A stretch of 64,000 nt of DNA from G963667975 sp963677395 (GTDB lineage Bacteria > Bacteroidota > Bacteroidia > Bacteroidales > G963667975): contig OY781965.2 of the NCBI GenBank assembly GCA_963677395.2, positions 2,232,001 to 2,296,000 of the forward strand, written 5' to 3'. Below the pieces are notes generated by a model, which was given only the letters and a program-made list of their open reading frames with translations, did no database searches and had not been told where the DNA came from. Positions 16,728 to 25,810 of this stretch are shown in pieces (the stretch's first letter is position 1; each line of letters opens with the position of its first letter). Both the position numbers and the translations under genes were made by a program.

Positions 16728-18854
16728 TTAAAATGAGGCTTTTACTCCAATATGAATATCCGATTTTTGGTTGCCATCAATAGTTTCTGTACCTGAACTG
16801 ATTGTTGTTTTATACGTGTACGTTGTGATGGAATAACGGATCCAGAATTCGAGATTTCGACTGATTTCTTTGTGTAGCCGTACGTAGAAGCGGCTTCCTT
16901 CATCGTACATGGCGGGCAGTGCATAAGCATAAGGCACGTCTGTTTCGTATGCATATACTCTCGAATCATAACTTCCTGAATTAAAGAGTGCATATCGGCA
17001 GGAAATATCCCAGTTTCCTTTTGAAAAGCGATATGTAAGATCCTGAAAAATAAGAAATCCGTCAGAAGCGTCTTCTTCAATATGCCGATAACGAACCCAT
17101 TCGGCTCTGCTGCGGAAATTTAAACCATAGAACGGAGAATAGTCGGCCTGAATTTGCAGATTTTGTCGTTCGGCCGGAAAAAGCTGATGCGTGTTTTCTG
17201 AAACAAGAGTTGTATTTAACGCTTTCTGCTGATTGCGGTAAATAACCTGAAATGAAAGAGCTGTGTTTACCAGATAACTCATTTTTATGGAATATTCTAC
17301 TCCCTTTGAAGGTGCATCAATCCTGTATTTAAGCCAGGAAAAGCTAAACCAGTCGGCATAAGCAGAGAACGTAAATTTCCGAAGAGGAGTAAGCCTGATG
17401 CCTGCATAAAAACCTTCTTCATCATTGCGGTTTGATGATTCTGAAAGTGCCGATGCATTTGGATTAAGGAAACTTCGATTGTAGTTCCGGTACAATGCTG
17501 ATAGAGAAATACCTGATACAGGCATCCAGTTAATTCCTGTAAAGAATGCTTTTCCATTGTTTCTGCCCATGGCAAATTCTCCGAATAATTCTGCATTGGG
17601 CAATACCCAAACATAATCAGCACCCCAAAAATATTGTCGGTTACTCTTTAATGCAAAGTAATATTCAGGACTGTTATTGCTATTTACAGTCCCGGAAAAT
17701 GATGAAGTATAGGCTGTTGTGCCGACTTTGAAATGACGGAATGTGAGGTTTATATTTCCGCCGAAACTGTTTTCGCTGATTACTTTTCGGTTTTCATTTT
17801 CATCAGGTGTACGATGAAGCCCTGTTTCCAGCAGTGATGAAATTTGTGCTTCGGCAGTAGTGTTTGTATCCAAGAGCTCAAGATTTGCATCCCGTAAAAC
17901 GGAGGAAACAAAAAATGAAGCCTGAATAATGTTTTTTTCTGCCTCGATGGCAATGCCTCTTAAATAACCGTTTTCATCAGAAGAACGACTGGGACGTAGT
18001 CCGGATGCCGATTTTTTAATATTAACAGCATCGGCTGACTTCCCCAAAGCTAAGCCATTCCACATAACCAATCCCTGACCATAACGTACGCGATAATCGC
18101 CCAGTATGACTTTTTTCAGTATCCCTTTTCCTTCTATACTCAGATATCCCGAATAGAAATCAAAGCCATATTTTTGTTTCCCTTTAAAAAAATGTTCCCC
18201 GGCATCTTTCTCGGCAATTAACCCCAGCTCAACACCGGAAGAACTTTGCAGTGTGTAACGTAATTGTACTTTATCCGGACTTCCCAGATAGCGTGAATTG
18301 GGCTTTGTCTGAAGCAATGAGTCGGAAACCGGCTGATATCCTTCAGCCTTTTCAAACGTACGCTGATATCCGATAAAAAGTTCGCTGCGTAAGCGGCCGG
18401 GAAATTTGTCAAGTGAAAAATCAAACATTCCTTTGGCTCGGTTCAGTATGATAAAAGGCAGTATAGCCTTGATAGTTTCTTCATCAAAACCGGGAATTGC
18501 ATCCAGTTCAAAAACAGTGAGAATCAATCCATATTCCCGAATGTATGAAATCAGGTTTTCAATTTGTAAATCATTTAAAAACAGTATGCGTTGCAATTCT
18601 CTGCGATTGGTATCATTTAGTGCAACCGGATTTAATTTCAGCTTATTCAGTTCATCCCAAAATTCAGCATCATCATATTCACCATCCTTTTGTTCAGCCA
18701 AACGCTCCAGTGTTTCCTGTACTTTCTTTTCGGGTAATTGATTTTGAAGAATTTCTGTTTGAGAAAAAGAGGGCTTTATAATGACAAACATTGTAAAAAG
18801 TTGAATCAAAATAATCCAACACAGGCTAAACCGATGGTATTTGAATCGTTTCAT
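16728..18854 (-). CDS. helix-hairpin-helix plus outer-membrane beta-barrel protein
   Basis: A 708-residue exported protein. After a signal segment (about 10-30) comes a helical region with helix-hairpin-helix motifs (about 45-135): LNKLKLNPVALNDTNRREL and ELDAIPGFDEETIKAILPFI, as in ComEA-like proteins. The remaining ~560 residues alternate polar and hydrophobic, rich in Tyr/Phe/Arg, and end VKASF, typical of an outer-membrane barrel. The architecture is common in Bacteroidota but the function is unknown. The motif usually binds DNA, so a role in DNA passage is only a guess. It starts 3 bases after the PorV-like gene, in the purE operon. Confidence 0.82.
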   Translation of the reverse strand: MKRFKYHRFSLCWIILIQLFTMFVIIKPSFSQTEILQNQLPEKKVQETLERLAEQKDGEYDDAEFWDELNKLKLNPVALNDTNRRELQRILFLNDLQIENLISYIREYGLILTVFELDAIPGFDEETIKAILPFIILNRAKGMFDFSLDKFPGRLRSELFIGYQRTFEKAEGYQPVSDSLLQTKPNSRYLGSPDKVQLRYTLQSSSGVELGLIAEKDAGEHFFKGKQKYGFDFYSGYLSIEGKGILKKVILGDYRVRYGQGLVMWNGLALGKSADAVNIKKSASGLRPSRSSDENGYLRGIAIEAEKNIIQASFFVSSVLRDANLELLDTNTTAEAQISSLLETGLHRTPDENENRKVISENSFGGNINLTFRHFKVGTTAYTSSFSGTVNSNNSPEYYFALKSNRQYFWGADYVWVLPNAELFGEFAMGRNNGKAFFTGINWMPVSGISLSALYRNYNRSFLNPNASALSESSNRNDEEGFYAGIRLTPLRKFTFSAYADWFSFSWLKYRIDAPSKGVEYSIKMSYLVNTALSFQVIYRNQQKALNTTLVSENTHQLFPAERQNLQIQADYSPFYGLNFRSRAEWVRYRHIEEDASDGFLIFQDLTYRFSKGNWDISCRYALFNSGSYDSRVYAYETDVPYAYALPAMYDEGSRFYVRLHKEISRNLEFWIRYSITTYTYKTTISSGTETIDGNQKSDIHIGVKASF

Positions 18855-18857
18855 TGA

Positions 18858-19682
18858 TTATTGGATTTGCCAGATTAAAGAAAATGAAGGAGAGTAGCCC
18901 AGATATCTGTGCCAGGAAGAACCAAAATCAAATTCGAAAGACTGCCAGTTAAGGTTAATACCAAATGCAAACGTTTCAGGTTGTGTAGCATATCCACCAC
19001 GGAAACTCATTGTTTTACTGAGCTCATAAGAAAAAGCACCTTTAATGGATGCTTCATATTCACTGTTTTTTTCAACTTCGGCACTGAAATAAAAATTGTC
19101 GTCCGCTTTATATTTGATTCCGGTTGCAATACCGGATGGGATTGTTTCTGTTTGTTCTGAAGAATATTTAGCCTGAACCGGATTGTACACATGGACTCCA
19201 ATGGTAAAACGTTCACTCAGTGTGCCCAGGATTCCTGCATCAAAGGTAAAAGCGGAAGAAGAACCATAGTTTTCGGCTAAAGCGATACGATGATAATCAA
19301 ATTTGAGTCCGGCAGAAAATCGCTTGCCGAATTTTCGGGCATAAGCCCCGGATATTTCTTGTCTGTTGAAAAGTGAGTTGCCAAATCGAGAAGCTGAAAT
19401 TCCCCATATATTTTCTTTGTATGGAAGCGCAACACCAAACCATTGCCGGTTTAATTCTTTGGTTAAAAAACGGTTTTCAAGGGTAAAACCCAGTGCTGAA
19501 TTTTTTAAAGATGTTAAGCCGGCAGGGTTACCGTGTAATGCCCAAAATCCATCTATAGTGGTGTAAGTGCGCGCCATGGATGATTGTCGCGCACTTTGCC
19601 CGCTTATTTGAGCTTTTACGCCAATACAGGCCAGTATCAGTGTAAAAGCGATTATTATTCCATTTAATTTTCTACAAATCAA
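18858..19682 (-). CDS. outer-membrane protein of the PorV/OmpP1-like type
   Basis: A 274-residue protein with a signal peptide ending near GVKAQ. The mature start (SGQSARQSSMARTYTTI, then GFWALHGNPAGL) is the Asn-Pro-Ala-Gly motif common to PorV/PorQ and FadL-like barrels of Bacteroidota. The rest is alternating beta strands with aromatic girdles, ending in SFSLIWQIQ. Relatives include T9SS shuttle proteins, but this short form cannot be assigned. Its ATG overlaps the stop of purE by four bases, so the two are translationally coupled. Confidence 0.8.
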   Translation of the reverse strand: MICRKLNGIIIAFTLILACIGVKAQISGQSARQSSMARTYTTIDGFWALHGNPAGLTSLKNSALGFTLENRFLTKELNRQWFGVALPYKENIWGISASRFGNSLFNRQEISGAYARKFGKRFSAGLKFDYHRIALAENYGSSSAFTFDAGILGTLSERFTIGVHVYNPVQAKYSSEQTETIPSGIATGIKYKADDNFYFSAEVEKNSEYEASIKGAFSYELSKTMSFRGGYATQPETFAFGINLNWQSFEFDFGSSWHRYLGYSPSFSLIWQIQ

Positions 19683-20185
19683 TTGGTTTTATATTTGAAG
19701 CTGACTGCTTTCAGCTCTTCGTTTGCTTTGATAATTTTGGTTTTTAAATTCTTTTTGAAGCCTTTTACCATCTCAAGCATTTCAGGATCGCCGGTGGCCA
19801 TAATCTGCAATGCAAGAATTGCTGCATTTTGAGCACCGTTGAGTGCAACAGTTGCAACAGGAATTCCCGGAGGCATCTGAAGAATTGAAAAAACGGCATC
19901 TAAACCTTCAAATGAAGATTTAATAGGGACACCGATTACTGGTAGTGGTGTAATTGCCGCAATAACTCCCGGCAGATGAGCAGCCATTCCGGCAGCTGCA
20001 ATGATTACTTTAATACCTCTTTCGTGCGCTTTTTCAGCAAATTCAATCACCATTTCAGGGGTGCGGTGTGCTGATAGTGCATTCATTTCGAAAGGAATAC
20101 CCATTTCATCGAAAAACTTCGCAGCTGCTTCCATGATTGGCAGATCGGAAGTACTCCCCATGATAATACTTACTTTTGGTTTCAT
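19679..20185 (-). CDS. purE: N5-carboxyaminoimidazole ribonucleotide mutase
   Basis: Catalyses the carboxyl shift giving CAIR in purine synthesis; cytoplasmic. Motifs: VSIIMGSTSDLPIM (substrate phosphate loop), NALSAHRTPE with the catalytic His, IAAAGMAAHLPGVIAA, and PVIGVP. I chose the ATG at 20185 (168 residues, normal for the family). A longer in-frame start at 20242 would lie upstream of the -7 box at 20220-20227 and so could not be on this mRNA. The stop overlaps the next gene's start (ATGA). Confidence 0.95.
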   Translation of the reverse strand: MKPKVSIIMGSTSDLPIMEAAAKFFDEMGIPFEMNALSAHRTPEMVIEFAEKAHERGIKVIIAAAGMAAHLPGVIAAITPLPVIGVPIKSSFEGLDAVFSILQMPPGIPVATVALNGAQNAAILALQIMATGDPEMLEMVKGFKKNLKTKIIKANEELKAVSFKYKTN

Positions 20186-20219
20186 GTTTGTGTGTTCGTT
20201 TTGAAAACAGAATTTGGCG

Positions 20220-20227
20220 CAAAGATA
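20220..20227 (-). promoter_or_regulatory. -7 promoter box of the purE operon
   Basis: Minus-strand TATCTTTG matches TAnnTTTG, about 35 bases upstream of the purE start. It decides the shorter start. Confidence 0.65.
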
Positions 20228-20259
20228 AAATCTGGAAGCCAACTTTCGAAGATTTTGCC

Positions 20260-20267
20260 TAAGTTTG
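20260..20267 (+). promoter_or_regulatory. -7 promoter box of the hpt-adk-obg operon
   Basis: TAAGTTTG matches TAnnTTTG and lies back-to-back with the purE promoter, leaving a leader of about 93 bases before the hpt ATG at 20368. Confidence 0.55.
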
Positions 20268-20367
20268 CCCGATAAATGGATGATTGTTCAAATATACAGA
20301 AATATTCAACAATTATTGCATTCATCTGTTAATTATTTTTTCATCATTTATCGTAAGGAAAAAGATT

Positions 20368-20904
20368 ATGAAAAGCGTTACCCTACACGACAAAACATTT
20401 GATATTTTTATCAATGCAGAAGAAATTGATCAGGCAATCAGTAAAGTAGCCGATCAGTTAAACCACGATTATAAGGATAAAAATCCTCTTTTTCTGGTTG
20501 TGCTGAATGGTGCATTTATGTTTGCCTCTGATCTGTTTAAAAAGTTAACCATTGGTTGTGAGGTTTCATTTGTAAAATTATCGTCGTATCAGGGTACCGA
20601 AACAACAGAAAAAGTTAAGCAACTCATAGGCTTAAACGAGCATCTGGAAGGTAGAAACATTGTGATTGTGGAAGATATTGTTGATACCGGAATAACCATT
20701 ACACAGTTGATGGCGGAACTTGAGATTCGTAAACCAAATGATGTGAAAATCTGTACATTTCTTTTGAAACCAGAAAAATATACCAAGCCAATTCCGGTAA
20801 ATTATGTTGGTATTTCAATTCCCAACGCATTTGTACTTGGTTATGGACTGGATTATGACGGGTTAGGAAGAAATTTGCCCGACTTATACCAACTCAGGGG
20901 ATAA
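20368..20904 (+). CDS. hpt: hypoxanthine phosphoribosyltransferase
   Basis: Purine salvage enzyme that adds PRPP-derived ribose phosphate to hypoxanthine or guanine. The PRPP-binding motif IVIVEDIVDTGITIT is intact, and FLVVLNGAFMFASDL and VKLSSYQGTET are family features; the C-terminal GYGLDYDGLGRNLPDLYQL closes the active site. I chose ATG 20368 (178 residues, the usual length). A TTG at 20284 in frame would add an unlikely 28-residue stretch. Head of a plus-strand operon with adk and obgE. Confidence 0.94.
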   Translation: MKSVTLHDKTFDIFINAEEIDQAISKVADQLNHDYKDKNPLFLVVLNGAFMFASDLFKKLTIGCEVSFVKLSSYQGTETTEKVKQLIGLNEHLEGRNIVIVEDIVDTGITITQLMAELEIRKPNDVKICTFLLKPEKYTKPIPVNYVGISIPNAFVLGYGLDYDGLGRNLPDLYQLRG

Positions 20905-20961
20905 TTCATTATCTTTAACCTTCCAAATTAACCAGAACAGTCATTAAACTGTAAATACACT

Positions 20962-22131
20962 ATGATTAATGTGGCATTATTTGGCCCTCCGGGAGCCGGA
21001 AAAGGAACTCAGTCGAAATTGCTGATTAACAAATATAATCTGACTTATATCTCTACCGGGGATATTTTAAGGCAGGAGATTGCAGAAGGCACCGAACTGG
21101 GGATGCAGGCCAAAAGCATCATCGAAAAAGGGGGACTGGCTTCGGATGAAGTTATCGTTCAGATTATTGAACGTAAAATCCAGATGAATCCCGATGCCCG
21201 TGGTATTCTTTTCGACGGTTTTCCACGTACAGTAGTTCAGGCTTACATTCTGGAAGGTTTGTTTCGCAGAGACAATGCTTCACTTTTGTGTATGCTCAGT
21301 CTGGAGGTTCCGAAAGAAGAACTGATGCGCCGTATGCTCGAAAGAGCAAACAAAGAAGGACGTGCTGATGATAAAGAAGAAGTGATAAAAGTTCGGTTAC
21401 AGGAATATGAAAATAAAACACTTCCGGTTGCAAATTTCTACAAGGAAAAAGGTAAGTATTTTCCGATTAATGGAGTAGGAAAGTTAACGGATATTTTTAA
21501 CAGGCTTACGGCTACCATTGATAAGGAACTCGAAAATATTTGGCTGAATGTGGTATTGTATGGTCCTCCGGGTGCCGGAAAAGGAACACAGGCCAAACTA
21601 ATTGCGGCGAAATACAATTTGGTTTATATCTCTACCGGAGAAATGATTCGCAGAGAAATAGAACTTGATACAGAAACAGGTCGTATTGCAAAAGAATACG
21701 TTGAACGTGGAGACGTTGTTCCTGATGAAATTGCGATTCGCCTGATTGAACGTAAAATTAAGCTGAATCCAAATGCAAAAGGCTTTATCTTTAAGGGATT
21801 TCCAAGTACGTTGGTTCAGGCATATATTTTAGATGGATTACTTTGGAAAATGGGCTCTTCGTTAACCTCAACCATCGAAATCAGCTCTACACCTATCCAG
21901 TGCATGAAACGATTAACCGCTCGTTCTAAAACACCAAATGCACGTATTTATGATAAAGAAACGGATGTTATTATCCACCGTTTGGAAGTGTATGAAGAAC
22001 GCTGTGCAAAGGTGAAAGAGTATTATCAAAAACAAAATAAACTCGAATCGGTGAATGGTCTGGGTAATGAAGAGGAAGTTTTTGAAGATTTATGTCATGT
22101 GATTGATAATGTGTTTCGTAAAGTGAAATAG
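20962..22131 (+). CDS. adk: two adenylate kinase domains fused in one protein; second domain altered
   Basis: The 389 residues hold two adenylate kinase domains. Domain 1 (1-190) is canonical: GPPGAGKGTQ, STGDILRQEI, FDGFPRTVVQ and a short lid with ERANKEGRADD. Domain 2 (about 192-389) keeps GPPGAGKGTQ and STGEMIRREI, but the FDGFPRT motif has become FKGFPSTLVQ, losing the Asp and the substrate-binding Arg, and the lid reads ARSKTPNARIYDKE. Domain 2 is thus probably weak, inactive or changed in substrate. Usual adenylate kinases are single-domain (about 190-215 residues). It is followed one base later by a third adenylate kinase gene. Confidence 0.93.
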   Translation: MINVALFGPPGAGKGTQSKLLINKYNLTYISTGDILRQEIAEGTELGMQAKSIIEKGGLASDEVIVQIIERKIQMNPDARGILFDGFPRTVVQAYILEGLFRRDNASLLCMLSLEVPKEELMRRMLERANKEGRADDKEEVIKVRLQEYENKTLPVANFYKEKGKYFPINGVGKLTDIFNRLTATIDKELENIWLNVVLYGPPGAGKGTQAKLIAAKYNLVYISTGEMIRREIELDTETGRIAKEYVERGDVVPDEIAIRLIERKIKLNPNAKGFIFKGFPSTLVQAYILDGLLWKMGSSLTSTIEISSTPIQCMKRLTARSKTPNARIYDKETDVIIHRLEVYEERCAKVKEYYQKQNKLESVNGLGNEEEVFEDLCHVIDNVFRKVK

Positions 22132-22132
22132 T

Positions 22133-22714
22133 ATGTTGAATCTTGTAATATTCGGACCTCCGGGATGTGGCAAAGGCACTCAGTCGGGCAACATCATTCG
22201 TAAATATGGATTATACCATATTTCAACGGGGGAGATATTACGGGAAGAAATTTCGATTCATTCGGCTATTGGTGAAGTGATCCGGAAATTTATTGATCGT
22301 GGCTTTCTGGTTCCCAACGATATTGTATTGAGGGAGATACGTGTGTGCACCGATCATCATATTCAGGCAAAAGGGTTGCTGTTTGACGGTTTTCCGCGAA
22401 CAGTTTTTCAGGCAACGTATTTAGATGACCTCTTGCATTCAAGAAATCACGAAATTTGCAAAGCCATTTACCTGAATGTGGAAGAGGAAGAATTGTTTAA
22501 CCGTGTGCGTCATCGTTCGGAAAATTCACAACGAAGCGACGACAGCGATGAGGTTTTACAAAACCGGATAAGCATTTATCAGCAGGAAACATTCCCTCTG
22601 GTAGAATATTACCGCAAACAGGGAAAGCTTGCCGAAGTGAGTGGAATGGCTTCTGTGGATGAGGTGTTTCAACGCATCGACAGCCATATTCAAAACTGTG
22701 TTAAAAAGAAATAA
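22133..22714 (+). CDS. third adenylate kinase-like protein
   Basis: A 193-residue single-domain nucleoside monophosphate kinase. The P-loop is GPPGCGKGTQ, the NMP-binding part ISTGEILREEI, and LLFDGFPRTVFQ is intact. The lid (RHRSENSQRSDDSDE) keeps the two Arg and the SDD, so it is likely active. It begins one base after the stop of the double-domain gene, and the ObgE gene follows five bases later. It probably arose by tandem duplication; its lower similarity suggests an old event. Substrate could be AMP or another nucleotide. Confidence 0.9.
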   Translation: MLNLVIFGPPGCGKGTQSGNIIRKYGLYHISTGEILREEISIHSAIGEVIRKFIDRGFLVPNDIVLREIRVCTDHHIQAKGLLFDGFPRTVFQATYLDDLLHSRNHEICKAIYLNVEEEELFNRVRHRSENSQRSDDSDEVLQNRISIYQQETFPLVEYYRKQGKLAEVSGMASVDEVFQRIDSHIQNCVKKK

Positions 22715-22719
22715 GCTCA

Positions 22720-23721
22720 ATGGCCGATTCAAATTTTGTTGATTACGTAAAAATATTTTGTCGTTCGGGAAAAGGTGGTGCTGGTTCCCGTCATTTTTTA
22801 AGAGCCAAATCAAATCCAAAAGGGGGGCCTGATGGTGGTGATGGTGGCCGTGGTGGTCATATTATTCTCCGTGGAAATAAGCAATACTGGACTCTTCTTC
22901 ATTTAAAATACACCAAGCATGTTCATGGTCATGATGGGATAAATGGTAGCGAAAACCTGAAAACCGGAGCTGAAGGTGACGATATTTATCTGGAAGTGCC
23001 TCTGGGAACGGTTGTGCGTGATCCGGAAACCCGCGAAATCATGACAGAAATTACCGACGAAGGACAAACCTATATCATCATGAAAGGCGGTCGGGGAGGA
23101 TTGGGAAATGATCATTTTAAATCATCTACCAATCGGGCTCCACGTTATGCTCAGCCGGGTGAACCCTGCGAAGAAGGCTGGCGTATCCTTGAATTGAAAT
23201 TGTTGGCAGATGTGGGACTTGTGGGCTTTCCCAATGCAGGAAAATCTACACTGCTTTCGGTTATTTCGGCTGCAAAACCTGAAATTGCCGACTATCCGTT
23301 TACCACGCTTGTGCCAAATCTGGGAATGGTGTATTACCGCGACGGAAAATCGTTTGTAATGGCTGATATTCCCGGAATTATTGAAGGTGCTGCCGAAGGT
23401 AAAGGCTTGGGATTGCGTTTCCTGCGTCATATTGAACGTAATTCTATCCTGCTGTTTATGGTTCCTATCGACAGTATGGATATCAAAAAAGAGTATAAGA
23501 TTCTGCTCAATGAGCTAAAAAAATACAATCCGGAACTGCTCGACAAACAACGGATTCTTGCAGTAACCAAATGCGACATGGCAGATGATGAACTGATTCG
23601 TGATACGAAAAAAACGCTGCCAAGAGGAGTTCCGCACGTGTTTATCTCTTCTGTTGCCCAAAAAGGAATTACAGAACTGAAAGATAAAATCTGGAAAGTT
23701 CTCTCTTCCGAAGAAAAATAA
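22720..23721 (+). CDS. obgE: ribosome-associated GTPase ObgE/CgtA
   Basis: Essential GTPase of ribosome assembly and the stringent response. The N-terminal glycine-rich Obg fold (1-155) shows CRSGKGGAGSRHFLRAK and GGPDGGDGGRGGHI. The G domain (about 160-333) shows G1 GFPNAGKST, G3 DIPGIIEGA, G4 TKCD and a G5-like SSV. There is no C-terminal OCT extension; 333 residues is the short form. It is cotranscribed with adk genes, a conserved pairing in this phylum. Confidence 0.95.
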   Translation: MADSNFVDYVKIFCRSGKGGAGSRHFLRAKSNPKGGPDGGDGGRGGHIILRGNKQYWTLLHLKYTKHVHGHDGINGSENLKTGAEGDDIYLEVPLGTVVRDPETREIMTEITDEGQTYIIMKGGRGGLGNDHFKSSTNRAPRYAQPGEPCEEGWRILELKLLADVGLVGFPNAGKSTLLSVISAAKPEIADYPFTTLVPNLGMVYYRDGKSFVMADIPGIIEGAAEGKGLGLRFLRHIERNSILLFMVPIDSMDIKKEYKILLNELKKYNPELLDKQRILAVTKCDMADDELIRDTKKTLPRGVPHVFISSVAQKGITELKDKIWKVLSSEEK

Positions 23722-23741
23722 TTCACCCAAAGCCGGAAGCC

Positions 23742-24314
23742 ATGCTTCACGAACTAATTACCCTCGATAAACAGATTTTACTCTGGATAAACGGGATGAA
23801 TACTCCGTTTCTGGACTTTGTAATGTATTGGATAAGTGAAAGATTCGTCTGGATTCCTCTCTACATCTGGCTTGTCTGGCTGATGTGGAAAAGCTACGGA
23901 AAACAAATCTGGCTAATTTTTGCAGGCGTTGCATTGATGATGGTCATCAGTGATATGGGAACAGTGCATTTGTTTAAAAATGTGTTTCATCGTTTCCGTC
24001 CTTGTCATAATGCTGAGATTGGTTCGTTGGTTCACCTTGTAAAGGGGCACTGTGGAGGCAGTTATGGATTTATTTCATCCCATGCTTCAAATTCGTTTTC
24101 GGTAGCTTTGTTTTCTGTATTATTGCTTCGGAAGAATTATCGCTGGCTGCCCTGGATACTATTTACATGGTGTTCGACTGTGTCGTTCAGCCGTATTTAT
24201 CTGGGGGTGCATTTTCCTGCCGATGTATTTGTTGGTGCATGTTGGGGAATGCTTTCGGCAGTAATCGTGACTTTTGCGATAAAGAAGGCTCTTAAACCGG
24301 GGATGGTTAGTTGA
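23742..24314 (+). CDS. PAP2-family membrane phosphatase
   Basis: A 190-residue inner-membrane protein with about five helices and the three acid-phosphatase motifs: KNVFHRFRP (C1), SSHASNSFSVALF (C2, SH motif) and SRIYLGVHFPADVFVG (C3). Members remove phosphate from lipid pyrophosphates such as undecaprenyl pyrophosphate or phosphatidylglycerol phosphate; which one is not determinable. It is the last gene of the hpt-adk-obgE block, 20 bases after obgE. Confidence 0.88.
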   Translation: MLHELITLDKQILLWINGMNTPFLDFVMYWISERFVWIPLYIWLVWLMWKSYGKQIWLIFAGVALMMVISDMGTVHLFKNVFHRFRPCHNAEIGSLVHLVKGHCGGSYGFISSHASNSFSVALFSVLLLRKNYRWLPWILFTWCSTVSFSRIYLGVHFPADVFVGACWGMLSAVIVTFAIKKALKPGMVS

Positions 24315-24478
24315 AAATCTGGAATTCAAAATAAGAGAGATGCAAGGGGAGGGGGCTTTTTTACTTTCACTTTGCTCTTATTCTTTCTTTCTCTGTAATA
24401 TTTTGATCGTACATAATACGTTATTTCAAAATATGATTAAAAAATTAGCCTAATAATCAATACGATCAAAAAAATCTC

Positions 24479-24486
24479 TACCTTTG
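24479..24486 (+). promoter_or_regulatory. -7 promoter box of the methyltransferase gene
   Basis: TACCTTTG is an exact consensus match, about 215 bases before the start codon, which implies a long transcribed leader. Confidence 0.55.
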
Positions 24487-24498
24487 CCAACCTAAAAT

Positions 24499-24602
24499 CT
24501 TTGGATGTTTAATTTTAAGTCGGATATTGTAAAGTAAATAACCTTTGGTGTTCTATCCAAGGTTATCTCTTAATTAAACTCAGGCATATTCCTGCCGGAG
24601 TT
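24499..24602 (+). promoter_or_regulatory. structured leader, candidate attenuator or riboswitch
   Basis: Two hairpins lie in the leader: A (ATAACCTT, 24538-24545, with AAGGTTAT, 24559-24566) and B (24577-24586 with 24593-24602, AACTC-GGCA/TGCC-GAGTT). CTTTGGAT at 24499-24506 can pair with ATCCAAGG at 24555-24562, which would break hairpin A, so two exclusive folds are possible. I do not recognise a known riboswitch. About 98 bases separate hairpin B from the ATG. Confidence 0.45.
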
Positions 24603-24700
24603 ATTTTCATGTCTATATATTATTAACAATTAATATGTAACCTGGCAAAGGGTATCGTATATGCTTATGCCATGGTTTCACCAATATAAATTTAAACATC

Positions 24701-25474
24701 ATGAGTAACGAAAATAAATCAATTCACGAATTCGACATTAATTTAATCTGCGAATATTTTTCAAGTGTAGAACGACAAGGACCTGGCAGTCCCGAAGTAA
24801 CTCTTAAAGCATTGAGCTTTATTGATAATCTTACCAACGAATCCCGTATTACCGACATTGGTTGCGGAACAGGTGGTCAGACAATGGTGCTGGCACAAAA
24901 TGTGCCGGGACATATTACAGGGATCGATTTGTTTCCCTATTTTATCGACCAGTTCAATACAAATGCAGCAAAGCTGAATCTTCAGGATCGAATCAATGGT
25001 ATCGTTGGTTCTATGGATAATCTTCCTTTTCGGGATGAAGAATTAGACCTGATCTGGTCAGAAGGAGCAATCTACAATATTGGTTTTGAACGGGGTCTGA
25101 ACGAATGGCGGAAATTTCTGAAAACAGGAGGTTATATTGCCGTTTCAGAAGCATCATGGTTTACTGAAGAACGACCTGCCGAAATCAATACGTTTTGGCA
25201 GGATGCTTACCCTGAAATAGATACTATTCCCAATAAGGTTGCCCAAATGCAAAAAGCGGGTTATATTCCTGTTGCGACATTTATTCTACCTGAAAACTGC
25301 TGGATAGAACATTTCTATGTTCCACAAGTTAAAGCACAAGATGTCTTTCTGAAAAAATATGCAGGCAATAAAACTGCCGAAGAACTTATCGCAAGCCAAC
25401 GGCATGAAGCTCAATTGTATTTCAGATATAAAGAGTTTTATGGCTATGTATTTTATATCGGGAAGAAAATCTGA
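24701..25474 (+). CDS. class I SAM-dependent methyltransferase
   Basis: A 257-residue cytoplasmic methyltransferase. Motif I is ITDIGCGTGGQT (about 51-62), the acidic end of strand 2 is ITGIDLFP, motif II region is IVGSMDNLPF, and motif III is FLKTGGYIAVSE. The N-terminus FDINLICEYFSSVERQGPGS and the aromatic C-terminus fit a family of small-molecule methyltransferases common in Bacteroidales. Substrate unknown. It stands alone behind a long structured leader and ends before a strong terminator. Confidence 0.88.
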   Translation: MSNENKSIHEFDINLICEYFSSVERQGPGSPEVTLKALSFIDNLTNESRITDIGCGTGGQTMVLAQNVPGHITGIDLFPYFIDQFNTNAAKLNLQDRINGIVGSMDNLPFRDEELDLIWSEGAIYNIGFERGLNEWRKFLKTGGYIAVSEASWFTEERPAEINTFWQDAYPEIDTIPNKVAQMQKAGYIPVATFILPENCWIEHFYVPQVKAQDVFLKKYAGNKTAEELIASQRHEAQLYFRYKEFYGYVFYIGKKI

Positions 25475-25810
25475 TACTGATTGATAAAATACTAGGTTCA
25501 ATCAAGCTCATGAAGATTGAACTTAATATTTCTACTCACCGGCATTATGCCGAAATAACTCTGGGCTATATTATATGCGTATGATATAACTAGTTAAGGA
25601 TTAAGGGGCTGCTTTGACAGCCTCTTTTTTATGCCTGCCTGCTTCACTTTATTTTTCGGCTCACCAAACGAGGCCGAAAGGGCAGAGCCATATATCAACA
25701 GATTATTAAAAAAATCACAATTTTTCAATAAACATTGCAAAGTGAAGTTAAAAGGCAGTCTCGATTTCTTTCTGAGTTATATTTTCTGTCTCAATGCATC
25801 TGAAAAATCA
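25475..25810. other. intergenic region after the methyltransferase
   Basis: It contains a GTTCAATC/GATTGAAC inverted repeat near 25497-25525 and the terminator at 25605-25630. The rest (25631-25810) shows an open frame without family resemblance; I see no supported gene. Confidence 0.5.
25605..25630 (+). terminator. intrinsic terminator
   Basis: Stem GGGGCTG (25605-25611) with CAGCCTC (25618-25624), one mismatch, six-base loop, then six T. Confidence 0.8.

Noticed and set aside
24481..24651. Nine-base pairing CCTTTGCCA/TGGCAAAGG that could close the methyltransferase leader
   Set aside because: The 5' half is the -7 promoter box itself and so would not be in the transcript.
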